Part shown: positions 50,520 to 59,426 of the stretch, piece after piece
How positions within the stretch are numbered: position 1 is the first letter of the stretch
Layout: the number at the start of each line of letters is the position of its first letter
Assembly (NCBI RefSeq): GCF_003719335.1
Contig: NZ_RIAS01000013.1
Span: 62,001 to 126,000 of the forward strand
Length of the DNA stretch: 64,000 nt
Direction of reading: 5' to 3'
Origin: Paenibacillus amylolyticus
GTDB lineage: Bacteria; Bacillota; Bacilli; Paenibacillales; Paenibacillaceae
Program-made: the position numbers and the translations under genes
The notes under the pieces: model-generated
What the model saw: the letters and a program-made list of their open reading frames with translations, nothing else
Told to the model about the DNA's origin: nothing
Database searches by the model: none

Positions 50520-52181
50520 ATGCAGATGAAAGCTACCGATGAGGCTAATCTATATACATCTTTTGATCAGCTGCATCTGCTGCATTTCAAGTTAATTGAA
50601 TTGGAGTCAGCAGTTACTAGTAAATCAGAATCAACCTGGCGTCTCGGAAAACACTTTCTGGATCGTTATCTGTTACTGTTCATTACGAATGGTGAAGGAT
50701 GGCTTACTGTGGACGGTCAGTTTATTGAACTCAGAAGCGGATCAATATATCTAGGCCTGCCGGGACAACTGATTGAAGCAGAGCTTCGGGGGAGAGAAGA
50801 AGCTGGACTCTATCAGATCAGATTCAACGTTTTTTGCGACGAACAGTCAAACTCAAACGTGGAATCCGCTTTGGACATGATGAAGCAAATGTGTACGCAG
50901 ATGAATGGTCGTGCGGTCCCATGCAGCTCACCAGTCGCTATGAGTTTGTTATGTCAGGAAATCGAGCAACTGATTCGTGAGGGAAACGGGCTGCAGCATT
51001 ATTTGGGTCAGATTCGTTTTCAGGAGCTGCTGCATAGGCTGTTTAATGATATGGTTCATGTACAGTCCCACCAACCCGCATTGCCAATTGAACAGGTTAG
51101 ACATCATATCGAACAGCACTATATGAAGAAAATAACGATAGAGGATTTGGCTGAAGTTGCACGGATGAGTTCTCGTCATTTCATGCGGTTGTTTAAGAAA
51201 ATGTATGGTTGTAGCGCAATGGATTATTTGGCAATATACCGGATCAAACAGGCTCAGATCATGATGAGGAATGATCATAGTCCAAGGCTAAAGGAAATTG
51301 CATCTTGTGTAGGGTTTCAGGACGAGATGTACTTTCGCCGAAAATTCAAGCAAATCACAGGTCTCCCGCCAGCAGCTTTTATACAAAATAGCAAGCAGCG
51401 TATTGCAACGGTTCACTCGCTTGGCATTGGAACATTACTGGCTCTCCAGATTATTCCTGCCGCTGCTCAAGCGAGTCATCCTTGGACAGCCTATTACAGA
51501 CGAAAATATGAAACAGATAAAGTCATACCTTTGGTCGATGATGAGGGTGGCTGTTTGCAGCAATTAGAAGAGATTCGTCCTGATTATATTGTCGCTGTTC
51601 GGGAAGAAATGTCTGAGAGCATGATGCAACATTTAAGTTCAATTGCACCTGTTTGTGTGTTAACGCAATCGGAAGGGGATTGGCGGGACCATCTGAGAAC
51701 GGTAGCTCAATTTATGAATCGGTTTGAGGCGGCTGAGGTGTGGATCGAAAGATATGAACAAAAGGCTGCCGTGATCAGATCACAGTTATCGAAGCAGGTG
51801 CGTCAAGACAGGCTAATCGTGCTTCGTGTACATGGCCCAGAAATACAGGTCATGAGTCCCCAAACCATCGCTTCGGTGTTCTATAACGATATGCAGCTGA
51901 TGGCGCCAGAGGGGATGGAGAATATTTGGCATAAGCCTCATTTCAATATCAGTGATCTAGCGAAGTTAACCATAGATAGGGCATTGCTTATTGTGAGTGA
52001 AGATGACGAATCAAGACAGACGTGGGCAAAAATTCAACAGTCAGAGGTATGGATGGAGACAAAGGCGGCGCAAAATGACGGCATTGATACGTTGATCCCA
52101 AGTGTTCTGCTGGATTATACGGCCTTTACCCATGAATTGATGCTGGATGAAGTATTAAAGCTGTGGCGACATCGTCCATAA
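50520..52181 (+). CDS. Second AraC-family regulator fused to a siderophore-binding domain
   Basis: A 553-aa protein with the same plan as the regulator at 27545: cupin-like N-domain (about 1-150), AraC helix-turn-helix pair (about 200-290; ITIEDLAEVARMSSRHFMRL, LKEIASCVGFQDEMYFRRKF), and a cytoplasmic siderophore-binding-like domain (about 297-553; LEEIRPDYIVAVREE). ATG 50520 follows GGAGG. No Fur box is obvious just before it, unlike its paralogue. It lies upstream of a Fur-controlled siderophore lipoprotein, its likely target. Sequence divergence from the first fusion suggests a different siderophore. Confidence 0.9.
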   Translation: MQMKATDEANLYTSFDQLHLLHFKLIELESAVTSKSESTWRLGKHFLDRYLLLFITNGEGWLTVDGQFIELRSGSIYLGLPGQLIEAELRGREEAGLYQIRFNVFCDEQSNSNVESALDMMKQMCTQMNGRAVPCSSPVAMSLLCQEIEQLIREGNGLQHYLGQIRFQELLHRLFNDMVHVQSHQPALPIEQVRHHIEQHYMKKITIEDLAEVARMSSRHFMRLFKKMYGCSAMDYLAIYRIKQAQIMMRNDHSPRLKEIASCVGFQDEMYFRRKFKQITGLPPAAFIQNSKQRIATVHSLGIGTLLALQIIPAAAQASHPWTAYYRRKYETDKVIPLVDDEGGCLQQLEEIRPDYIVAVREEMSESMMQHLSSIAPVCVLTQSEGDWRDHLRTVAQFMNRFEAAEVWIERYEQKAAVIRSQLSKQVRQDRLIVLRVHGPEIQVMSPQTIASVFYNDMQLMAPEGMENIWHKPHFNISDLAKLTIDRALLIVSEDDESRQTWAKIQQSEVWMETKAAQNDGIDTLIPSVLLDYTAFTHELMLDEVLKLWRHRP

Positions 52182-52246
52182 TATAAAGTCTGGATCGTCA
52201 ATATCCTAGAATGCCGTTATTTTATATACTACTCCTATATCTAATT

Positions 52247-52265
52247 GATAATGATAATTATTATT
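52247..52265 (+). promoter_or_regulatory. Fur box upstream of the second siderophore lipoprotein
   Basis: GATAATGATAATTATTATT matches 17 of 19 Fur consensus positions. TATACT (52225-52230) upstream is a likely -10, which would place the box at about +10 to +28. Confidence 0.8.
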
Positions 52266-52311
52266 GATTGGTGCTTATCATATCTTTTCATATATAGGAG
52301 GTACATAAGAA

Positions 52312-53313
52312 GTGAAGTCAAAATTGTGGGTGATTACAGGTGTCATGTTAATGGTGTTATTACTGGGTGCATGTGGGCAGGCTGCTGGGCCAGACACTTC
52401 TGCTTCTGGAGAGAGCGAAAAAAGCTCATCCAGCACCGCATCGAATACAAAAAATGATAATGGTGAAGTCAAAGTCGTTCAGACCGAGATGGGCGAAATC
52501 ACGATTCCCAAGTCCCCTAAACGTGTGGTCGGATTATCTGTTGTATACCCAGAGCTGTTATATTCACTCGGTATTGTCCCGGTAGCTGTTCAAAATTATC
52601 ATGAGGACTTCCCTAAATATTTGCAGGAGCCTTTTAAAAATACGATGAAGATGGGGATTGCGAAAACGCCCAATTTTGAAGCGATCCTGGAGGCGAATCC
52701 GGACCTGATCATAGCACCTGCATGGTGGTCGAAAAAGGATTATGATCAGCTTTCAAGTATTGCACCGACAGTGCTTCTGCCAGAGCGTGAAGAATGGCCT
52801 GAAGAACTACAGGATATCGCTGCGGTTTTTGGCAATGAAACAGAAGCCAAACAGGTTTTGGAAGAGCTCAAGCAACATGAAAAAGAAGGAGCAGACAAGC
52901 TGCACAGCCTCATCGGTGATGAAACGGTTTTATATGTACGAGTGATGGAGAAAGAGATTATTTTGAATGGTCCAAATCTTTCTCGGGGTGCTTTTGTCCA
53001 CAAGCGGTTGGGTTTAAAACCTGTAAGTAATTTTCCAAAAGATGAAACCGGACTGTCCATTTCGATGGAAGTCTTGCCAGAATACGATGCAGATCATCTG
53101 ATTATCCAGCTTGATGATGAGGAAAATCCGGAAATCCAGAAGAAATATAATGACATGATGAGTACATCCATCTGGAAAAACCTGAAGGCCGTTAAAAACA
53201 ATCATGTATATCTCGTAGGCGGCAAAGAGTGGTTCAATCTTGGAATGGCACCGATGTCAGATAATTATGCAATCGATGATCTTGTTGCTGCTTTTGAAGA
53301 GAAGAACAAATAA
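52312..53313 (+). CDS. Second iron-siderophore substrate-binding lipoprotein
   Basis: A 333-aa lipoprotein starting at GTG behind GGAGG. Lipobox LLGAC (Cys 21), a Ser-rich linker (22-48), then a siderophore-binding fold: ITIPKSPKRVVGLSVVYPEL, ILEANPDLIIAPAWW, SSIAPTVLL, and STSIWKNLKAVKNNHVYLVGG near the end. It resembles YfiY/YhfQ-type proteins more than the first lipoprotein. No permease is adjacent, so it must use one encoded elsewhere. Fur-controlled by the box at 52247; the FNR-like gene follows after 72 bp. Confidence 0.92.
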   Translation: MKSKLWVITGVMLMVLLLGACGQAAGPDTSASGESEKSSSSTASNTKNDNGEVKVVQTEMGEITIPKSPKRVVGLSVVYPELLYSLGIVPVAVQNYHEDFPKYLQEPFKNTMKMGIAKTPNFEAILEANPDLIIAPAWWSKKDYDQLSSIAPTVLLPEREEWPEELQDIAAVFGNETEAKQVLEELKQHEKEGADKLHSLIGDETVLYVRVMEKEIILNGPNLSRGAFVHKRLGLKPVSNFPKDETGLSISMEVLPEYDADHLIIQLDDEENPEIQKKYNDMMSTSIWKNLKAVKNNHVYLVGGKEWFNLGMAPMSDNYAIDDLVAAFEEKNK

Positions 53314-53385
53314 ACATCTGGAAATGACTTTCGAGACCGTATGATTAATATGAGCGGTGAACATTAGATTAGGAAGTGTTTAATC

Positions 53386-54432
53386 ATGCATAATCAGGAT
53401 ATTTTTGATGTAACGATTATCGGCGGCGGGCCAGCAGGAATGTATGCGGCTTTTTATGCGGGCATGCGCGAAATGAAAGTGAAGCTGATTGAAGGAAAGG
53501 ATCAGTTAGGCGGTTTTTTACACACGTATTCTGATAAAACGATATGGGATGTTGGCGGACTGCCACCAATGAAATGTGCCAAGCTGATCGACTGGCTTGT
53601 TCAGCAAGCGGGTACTTTCGAACCGAATCTGGTGCTCGGCCAGAGTGTTGATGCATTAACCCGGCAGGACGATGGAGTAATTGGACTACACACGCTTACG
53701 GGTGAAGTGCATTATACGAGGAGTGTTATTGTTGCCATTGGCCGGGGCATTGCCGAGGTGCAGAAGCTAGAACTGGACAGTGCACATCACTATGAACGGA
53801 GTAATCTGCATTATACGGTACAGAATCTGAATTATTTTGCAGGTAAAAAGGTATTGATCTCTGGCGGTGGCAATAGCGCCGTGGATTGGGCTCTTGAACT
53901 TGCGGACTTGGCTGACAGGGTAAGCGTAGTTCATAGACAGGATGCTTTCCGTGCAATGGAGCACAATGTGAAACAGATGAAAAGCAGGGTGAAGGTATTC
54001 ACACCCTTTAAGATTGATCGCTTGTATGGCAATGGGGAACGTATAAACCAAGTTGCCATATCCAATTTGGAAACAGGGGAAGACATAGACTTGGAAGTAG
54101 ATGAGATCATCATAAGCCATGGTTATTCGAGTCAAGCAAGCAATCTTGCTCGCTGCGGTTTGGTTATGGAGGAAGGTATGATTGCCATGAACCAACTGGG
54201 TGAAACCAATGTACCTGGTATTTTTACAGCAGGAGACTGCGCGATACGGGAAGGCAAAGTGCGTTTGATTGCGGGCGCTTTTAATGATGCGATTGTTGCG
54301 GTCAACAGTGCCAAAACATATATTGAACCAACGGCAGCTGGAATGGCCTACGTTTCGTCCCATAATGAACTGTTTAAGGAGAAAAATCGTGATTTGGAGA
54401 AAAGTGACTCGTTAAATGGAAAAATGAAATAA
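53386..54432 (+). CDS. Ferredoxin/flavodoxin-NADP reductase-like flavoprotein
   Basis: A 348-aa thioredoxin-reductase-fold enzyme with FAD motif IIGGGPAGMYAAFYAG (12-27), NAD(P) motif LISGGGNSAVDWALELAD near 159 and GIFTAGDCAIREGK near 282. The CxxC redox pair of thioredoxin reductase is absent, which assigns it to the FNR type of YumC/YcgT. B. subtilis YcgT is iron-regulated, and the position after a Fur-boxed siderophore gene suggests it feeds electrons for iron release. It has an extra C-terminal tail of charged residues (about 325-348). Co-transcription with the lipoprotein is inferred. Confidence 0.88.
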   Translation: MHNQDIFDVTIIGGGPAGMYAAFYAGMREMKVKLIEGKDQLGGFLHTYSDKTIWDVGGLPPMKCAKLIDWLVQQAGTFEPNLVLGQSVDALTRQDDGVIGLHTLTGEVHYTRSVIVAIGRGIAEVQKLELDSAHHYERSNLHYTVQNLNYFAGKKVLISGGGNSAVDWALELADLADRVSVVHRQDAFRAMEHNVKQMKSRVKVFTPFKIDRLYGNGERINQVAISNLETGEDIDLEVDEIIISHGYSSQASNLARCGLVMEEGMIAMNQLGETNVPGIFTAGDCAIREGKVRLIAGAFNDAIVAVNSAKTYIEPTAAGMAYVSSHNELFKEKNRDLEKSDSLNGKMK

Positions 54433-54661
54433 CAGGGAAACTTAGGTTGTAAGCTTCTTTAATTTTTATATCCTTAAAAATGGGAGGAATGGAAAGAGTA
54501 TCGAATCCGAGAATGTAATTTGTAAAATTTGATCGAAAAAACACAAAAAATCTTGTAAAATTCACAAGAAAAATAGGGAGTACTCTTGCAATCTTTAACC
54601 AAAACCCCGAAAATAGAGAGACAGATATAGAAGATTTCTCTTTGGGAGGATTGGAAAGAAC

Positions 54662-55849
54662 ATGTGGGGTGCTCCTTTTTCGGCTCAAGCCAAAAAAATG
54701 CTGCTGCTAGGCAGCGGAGAATTGGGTAAAGAGGTCGTGATTGAGGCTGCACGTCTCGGTGTGGAAACGATCGCTGTTGATCGTTATGAGAACGCACCGG
54801 CCATGCAAGTCGCACATCGATCTTACTGCATCGACATGTTAGATGGCGAGGCATTGAAACAATTGATCCGTAAGGAACAACCGCATTACATCGTACCTGA
54901 GATTGAAGCCATTGCTACTGAGGCATTGCTGGAACTTGAGGAAGAAGGCTTTTGTGTCGTGCCAACGGCTCGCGCCGCTCGTTTGACTATGGATCGCGAA
55001 GGCATTCGTCGTCTGGCGGCCGAACAATTGAATCTCCCTACAGCCGCTTATCTCTTTGCGGATAGTTTAGAACAGTTGCAAGAGGCTGTTCGAGAACTAG
55101 GTACACCTTGTGTTATCAAACCATTAATGAGTTCATCTGGTAAAGGCCAGAGTGTATGCCATGTACCAGAAGACGCAGCAAACTGTTGGGACATTGCTCT
55201 TTCGGGAGCGAGAGGCAAATCTGTTCGCGTTATCGTGGAAAGCTTTGTGAAGTTTGAGAGTGAAATTACGTTACTCACCGTCAGATCGGCATCAGGCACT
55301 GTATTTTGTCCGCCGATTGGTCACATTCAGAAAGATGGGGATTATGTCGAATCATGGCAACCTCATGCGATGACATCGGAGCAATGGAAGCAAGCATGTC
55401 ACATCGCAAAGACGGTTACGGATGAGCTCGGCGGGTACGGCCTTTTTGGCGTTGAACTCTTTCTCACGGCTGATGGAGTGGTGTTCAGTGAAATATCACC
55501 ACGTCCACATGATACAGGTATGGTTACGATGGTTACACAGGATAATTCAGAGTTCGCGCTTCATGTGCGTGCTATTCTTGGATTTCCCGTCACAGAAGTA
55601 CATTTGCTGACACCAGGAGCCTCAGCCACGCTGAAGGCCGAAGTCGAAACATCTGATTTCACCATAGGTGGAATTGAAGATGCACTTGCATTACCTCGTA
55701 CTCAGGTTCGTGTGTTTGGCAAACCTGAAACGAAACAAGGACGCCGAATGGCTGTAGCCCTTAGTGCTGGAACAGATGTGGAAGAAGCTCGTAAAACAGC
55801 GGTTCAAGCCGCAAATATGCTGAAAGTGGAGGTAAATCATGTCCAATAA
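54662..55849 (+). CDS. purT: Formate-dependent phosphoribosylglycinamide formyltransferase
   Basis: PurT (395 aa), an ATP-grasp enzyme, makes formyl-GAR from GAR, formate and ATP, a folate-free route for purine step 3. Motifs: LLLGSGELGKEVVIEA near 15-30, VPEIEAIATEAL, VIKPLMSSSGKGQSV near 155, GYGLFGVELFL and FSEISPRPHDTGMVTM near 280. GGGAGGATTGG precedes the ATG. It overlaps a GNAT gene by 11 nt. The roughly 230-bp upstream region is AT-rich with a small CTTGT/ACAAG hairpin near 54554; no purine riboswitch was recognised. Confidence 0.95.
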   Translation: MWGAPFSAQAKKMLLLGSGELGKEVVIEAARLGVETIAVDRYENAPAMQVAHRSYCIDMLDGEALKQLIRKEQPHYIVPEIEAIATEALLELEEEGFCVVPTARAARLTMDREGIRRLAAEQLNLPTAAYLFADSLEQLQEAVRELGTPCVIKPLMSSSGKGQSVCHVPEDAANCWDIALSGARGKSVRVIVESFVKFESEITLLTVRSASGTVFCPPIGHIQKDGDYVESWQPHAMTSEQWKQACHIAKTVTDELGGYGLFGVELFLTADGVVFSEISPRPHDTGMVTMVTQDNSEFALHVRAILGFPVTEVHLLTPGASATLKAEVETSDFTIGGIEDALALPRTQVRVFGKPETKQGRRMAVALSAGTDVEEARKTAVQAANMLKVEVNHVQ

Positions 55850-56297
55850 TGTGGAGGCCCCTGTACTGATGATCCGAGAGTGTGAACTGCGAGATGCTGA
55901 AGCGGTGACAGGATTGATGCGAGAGGTCAGCTATCCGACCACAACCAATGTAATGAAAGAACGCATTGAAGGTTTGGAAAGCAATCCGAACGCGTGCATG
56001 CTCGTTGCCGAAGTGGATGAACAGATTATTGGTGTGATTGGATTGCAATGTGTTCAAAGTCATGCCTATCCGGAACCTGCTGCCCAGATTACTTCCTTAA
56101 TCGTAGGTCAGGAGCATCGCGGTAGCGGAATCGCCCGCCGTCTAATGGCTCGTGCTGAAGACTGGGGCAAAAAGCAAGGTGGTAAGCAATTGTTTGTCAC
56201 TGGGGCGAATCGTGAAGTTACTTCAACCGCGTATTCCTTCTATGAGCACATTGGCTTCCAGAAAAAAGGCTATCGTTTCAGTAAAGTTCTTTTATAA
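55839..56297 (+). CDS. GNAT-family N-acetyltransferase
   Basis: A 152-aa acetyltransferase. The acetyl-CoA loop is ITSLIVGQEHRGSGIARRLM near 85-105, and the fold ends FYEHIGFQKKGYRFSKVL. It starts inside purT behind GGAGG, so it is translated with PurT. The acetyl acceptor (amine, protein or antibiotic) cannot be told from sequence; pairing with a purine enzyme may be incidental. Confidence 0.9.
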   Translation: MSNNVEAPVLMIRECELRDAEAVTGLMREVSYPTTTNVMKERIEGLESNPNACMLVAEVDEQIIGVIGLQCVQSHAYPEPAAQITSLIVGQEHRGSGIARRLMARAEDWGKKQGGKQLFVTGANREVTSTAYSFYEHIGFQKKGYRFSKVLL

Positions 56298-56307
56298 TAG
56301 ATGAAAC

Positions 56308-56346
56308 GGCATTCAGCAAGTTTGAGCTTGACTGAGTGCCTTTTTT
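56308..56346 (+). terminator. Terminator after the GNAT gene
   Basis: GGCATTCAG pairs with CTGAGTGCC (one G-U pair), with inner CAAG/CTTG, followed by six Ts. Confidence 0.88.
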
Positions 56347-56362
56347 ATATGGTGTGCACATC

Positions 56363-56383
56363 ATTATTATTATTATTATTATT
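56363..56383 (+). repeat. (ATT)7 trinucleotide microsatellite
   Basis: Seven uninterrupted ATT units lie in the noncoding gap between the GNAT and CAP-domain genes, about 210 bp before the latter's start. No function is evident. Confidence 0.95.
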
Positions 56384-56591
56384 GAAAAGACCGACAAGGA
56401 GCACCGGTATGTGCGACTTATAAGGCCCGGATACAGCCTACATATATAAACTGTCCAAGGTTGCTTTGAAACAATCAATGATGACAAAAAAGTCATATTT
56501 CCAGTATTTACGGGTTCACAATCTCCTGATGAATTGATATACTGCTAAAGTAAACATTACAAATTTGTAATAACTAATTCTAAGGAGATGA

Positions 56592-57347
56592 ATGAATTTG
56601 AAGAAGAACTGGATGAAAAAAGTTGTGACAGGCAGTCTGACAGCTGCACTCGCCGTAGGGATTATGCTTCCCGCCTCCGCGTCTGCTGCAGATTCAACAT
56701 ATAAAGCAACGACGGTTACAGCGTATAAAGTGGTTAATGCGGATAGCTTGAAAGCTTATATTGAGCAATGGCTGAAGCAAAACGGTTACAAAGTCTCTGA
56801 CGGTCAAACGGCTGAGCAACCAATAACACAGCCTGTAACCAAGCCTGAACAACCAGCAACGAAACCTGAGCAACCAAGCACCCCTGCTAAGCCAGTACAA
56901 GAAGAGAAACCGGCTACGACCACACCTGCTAAAGATCCTTCAAGCACAGGTAATAATGGCGGCACTCAAAGCACACAATCCGATTTTGCTACACAAGTAG
57001 TAAAACTGGTGAACGCAGAACGTGCTAAGGCAGGTCTGGGTGCACTGGCATCCGACGCACTTTTGGACAAGGTCGCTGTAGCTAAAGTTAAAGATATGAG
57101 CAACAACAATTATTTTGATCATCAGTCCCCAACGTACGGTTCTCCGTTTGATATGATGAAACAATTCGGGGTAACTTACAGTTACGCTGGTGAAAATATC
57201 GCCAAAGGTCAAAAAACACCTCAGGAAGTTGTAACAGCCTGGATGAACAGCGCGGGTCACCGTGCAAACATCCTGAGCAAAAACTTTACGCATATCGGTG
57301 TAGGCTACTATAACGGATATTGGGCTCAAGAGTTTATCGGTAAATAA
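56592..57347 (+). CDS. Secreted CAP/SCP-domain protein (YkwD-like)
   Basis: A 251-aa secreted protein: signal peptide (about 1-33, SASAAD), a short helical region (34-75), a Pro/Thr/Gln/Glu-rich spacer (about 78-130; repeated KPEQPATKPEQPSTP) and a C-terminal CAP domain (about 133-251) with LVNAERAKAGLGAL, YFDHQSPTYGSP, GENIAKGQKTPQEVV and MNSAGHRANILSKNFTHIGVG. CAP proteins are common in sporeformers, where the function is unclear (wall-associated or signalling). The ATG at 56592 is 4 nt from AAGGAG; a TTG at 56598 is better spaced. Confidence 0.9.
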   Translation: MNLKKNWMKKVVTGSLTAALAVGIMLPASASAADSTYKATTVTAYKVVNADSLKAYIEQWLKQNGYKVSDGQTAEQPITQPVTKPEQPATKPEQPSTPAKPVQEEKPATTTPAKDPSSTGNNGGTQSTQSDFATQVVKLVNAERAKAGLGALASDALLDKVAVAKVKDMSNNNYFDHQSPTYGSPFDMMKQFGVTYSYAGENIAKGQKTPQEVVTAWMNSAGHRANILSKNFTHIGVGYYNGYWAQEFIGK

Positions 57348-57385
57348 GAGTTAGAAATGAATAATATATAATATTTTATTCAAAA

Positions 57386-57435
57386 AAAGTCATATGTGCA
57401 CATGGCCGAAAAGCTGTGTGTGCTGTGGCTTTTTT
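57386..57435 (+). terminator. Terminator after the CAP-domain gene
   Basis: AAAGTCA (57386-57392) pairs with TGGCTTT (57426-57432, one G-U), with partial inner CACA/TGTG pairing, ending in a T-run to 57435. Confidence 0.6.
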
Positions 57436-57584
57436 CCATTTTTTGAGTTGTGAAAATCGCTGATTTCTGAATATAGCGGCAAAATTTGCAAATTAACGAC
57501 AGAAGACTTATGTTATTTAGAATAAGCAATATCTTGATGTGAAAGCCATTATAAATTATTTGTATCTGACTGGAGATGTGATGG

Positions 57585-58460
57585 ATGAAAAAGAACAAAA
57601 ATCTTGATTCAGCACCTTGGATCTGGAGAAGTGTAAGCACGATATCCATTGTAGCAACACTGCTGCTGATATTCGGATTTGCTTACGCCATAAAAGATGT
57701 TATTTTTCCGCAAGGGGATTCAACGTTAAATGAGGGACAGAAGGCTGCCACTCCAGCTCAAGATGCTCAAAATAGCGGTAATAAAGCGGTTGTAGAAGAC
57801 GGAAAAATCCGAATGGCTGTTATTGGCGATTCCCTTGCAAGAGGCACGGGGGATGATGAAGGACTTGGATTTGTTAGACGGGCGGCTAATCTGCTCAAAG
57901 ATGAGGGTAAAGATGTACAGGTACTTAACAATCTGGGAGTAAACGGTCTCCGAACAGATGCCCTTTTAAAAAAGCTGGATGAACAAGGGGTTCAATATGT
58001 TTTACAGCAGTCCAACTTTATTTTGCTCTCCATCGGTGCGAATGACCTGTTTCAAGGTGGACAGGTTCTTCAAGGTGAAGACCCGCCAACAGCTGAGAAA
58101 CTGGCTGCAGCCTTGCCAGAAACATCCAAACGACTACAGGAAATTTTGAAAAAAGTAAAAGAAATCAATCCGAATGCCCAGATTGCCTACATCGGATTAT
58201 ATAATCCGTTTGGTAATGTGAAGGAACTGGAGAAGCCGGGCAACGCTGTTGTTGCGGCCTGGAATGATGCGGCGATGTCTATTTTGAACAATGAAGATAA
58301 CATGACACTTGTGCCAACCTTTGATCTGTTTGAGAATCATTTGGACGAGTATCTTTCATCTGACCACTTCCATCCGAATGGACAAGGTTATCAGCAGATG
58401 GCCGTTCGCATAGCGCAGGAATATCATGGGAATAAGCCGGCAGAAGGGAGCGCGAAATAA
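57585..58460 (+). CDS. Membrane-anchored SGNH/GDSL hydrolase (YpmR-like)
   Basis: A 291-aa protein with one N-terminal membrane segment (about 17-38) and an extracytoplasmic SGNH hydrolase domain (about 70-285). Catalytic blocks are IGDSLARG (Ser), NLGVNGLRTDAL (Gly), SIGANDLF (Asn) and SSDHFHPNGQGY (Asp/His). Likely an esterase or deacetylase acting on wall polymers or lipids; the natural substrate is unknown. The ATG follows GGAGATG. It abuts the ABC ATPase gene (TAA-ATG), so the three genes to 60408 probably form one operon. Confidence 0.9.
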   Translation: MKKNKNLDSAPWIWRSVSTISIVATLLLIFGFAYAIKDVIFPQGDSTLNEGQKAATPAQDAQNSGNKAVVEDGKIRMAVIGDSLARGTGDDEGLGFVRRAANLLKDEGKDVQVLNNLGVNGLRTDALLKKLDEQGVQYVLQQSNFILLSIGANDLFQGGQVLQGEDPPTAEKLAAALPETSKRLQEILKKVKEINPNAQIAYIGLYNPFGNVKELEKPGNAVVAAWNDAAMSILNNEDNMTLVPTFDLFENHLDEYLSSDHFHPNGQGYQQMAVRIAQEYHGNKPAEGSAK

Positions 58461-59426
58461 ATGGCAGAGAAGCAGTATGATTCCGTCTTGTCCGTACAAC
58501 ACTTGAAGAAAAAGATTGGACGAAAATGGATTATTAAAGATGTCACTTTTGATGTCAAACCTGGTGAAATTTTCGGTTTTTTGGGACCGAATGGTGCAGG
58601 GAAAACAACAACGATTCGTATGCTGGTTGATCTGATTAAACCTACAGAAGGAAAAATTTCGGTCTGTGGTTACGATGTGAATCGTGATCCCGAACGAGCG
58701 CTCAAATATGTTGGTTCCATTGTGGAAAATCCTGAGGTATATACATATTTGACCGGATGGGAGAACTTGGAGCACTTTGCCCGGATGCAGCCAGGCGTTG
58801 ATCATGACCGTATTCAGGAAGTGGTCAATATTGTGCGTTTGGATCAACGTATTCATGATAAGGTTAGGACGTATTCACTTGGTATGCGGCAGCGGCTAGG
58901 GATTGCCCAGGCTTTACTTGGAAGACCACGGTTGCTGATTCTGGATGAACCAACGAATGGACTTGACCCCAAAGGGATTAAGGAGTTGCGTGAATTTATC
59001 AAGCAGCTTGCCAGTGAGGGAATGGCAGTGTTTGTCAGCAGTCACTTGTTAAGTGAAATTCAGCTGCTCTGTGATCGGGTAGCCATAATCAGTGCCGGGC
59101 GTGTGCTCGCAGTTGGTGGTGTGAATGAACTGATCGAAGACCATTCCAAGGTGGCGATATGGCATCTTACGCCTTTTGATGCAGGCCGTCAGATGTTACT
59201 CGATAAGGGGATTACGCTGGTTAGCCGCCCCGGTGATGTCATGGATGACACCATTGTTGCAGGGCTTGGTGTGAATGCTGTTGTTGCTGAGATGCATGAA
59301 GAGCGGATACCGGAGCTGGTACAGCAGATGGTTGAGGCAGGCATTCAGGTTGAGGGCGTGCAACGGATTCAGCCTACACTTGAACAACTATTCTTAAAAA
59401 TGACAGAAGGTGAATCCATTGAATAA
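58461..59426 (+). CDS. ABC-2 transporter ATPase
   Basis: A 321-aa ATP-binding subunit: Walker A GPNGAGKTTT near 45, signature YSLGMRQRLGIAQALLG, Walker B LLILDEPTNGLDPKG with catalytic Glu, then SSHLLSEIQ. The C-terminal extension (about 225-321) is typical of drug/lantibiotic-type DrrA-like ATPases. It begins right after the SGNH stop and overlaps the permease by 8 nt. It powers the permease at 59419; the substrate is unknown. Confidence 0.92.
   Translation: MAEKQYDSVLSVQHLKKKIGRKWIIKDVTFDVKPGEIFGFLGPNGAGKTTTIRMLVDLIKPTEGKISVCGYDVNRDPERALKYVGSIVENPEVYTYLTGWENLEHFARMQPGVDHDRIQEVVNIVRLDQRIHDKVRTYSLGMRQRLGIAQALLGRPRLLILDEPTNGLDPKGIKELREFIKQLASEGMAVFVSSHLLSEIQLLCDRVAIISAGRVLAVGGVNELIEDHSKVAIWHLTPFDAGRQMLLDKGITLVSRPGDVMDDTIVAGLGVNAVVAEMHEERIPELVQQMVEAGIQVEGVQRIQPTLEQLFLKMTEGESIE

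Noticed and set aside
56363..56383. (ATT)7 tract as a phase-variation switch
   Set aside because: It lies far from the next promoter and start and directly after a terminator, so an effect on expression is not supported.
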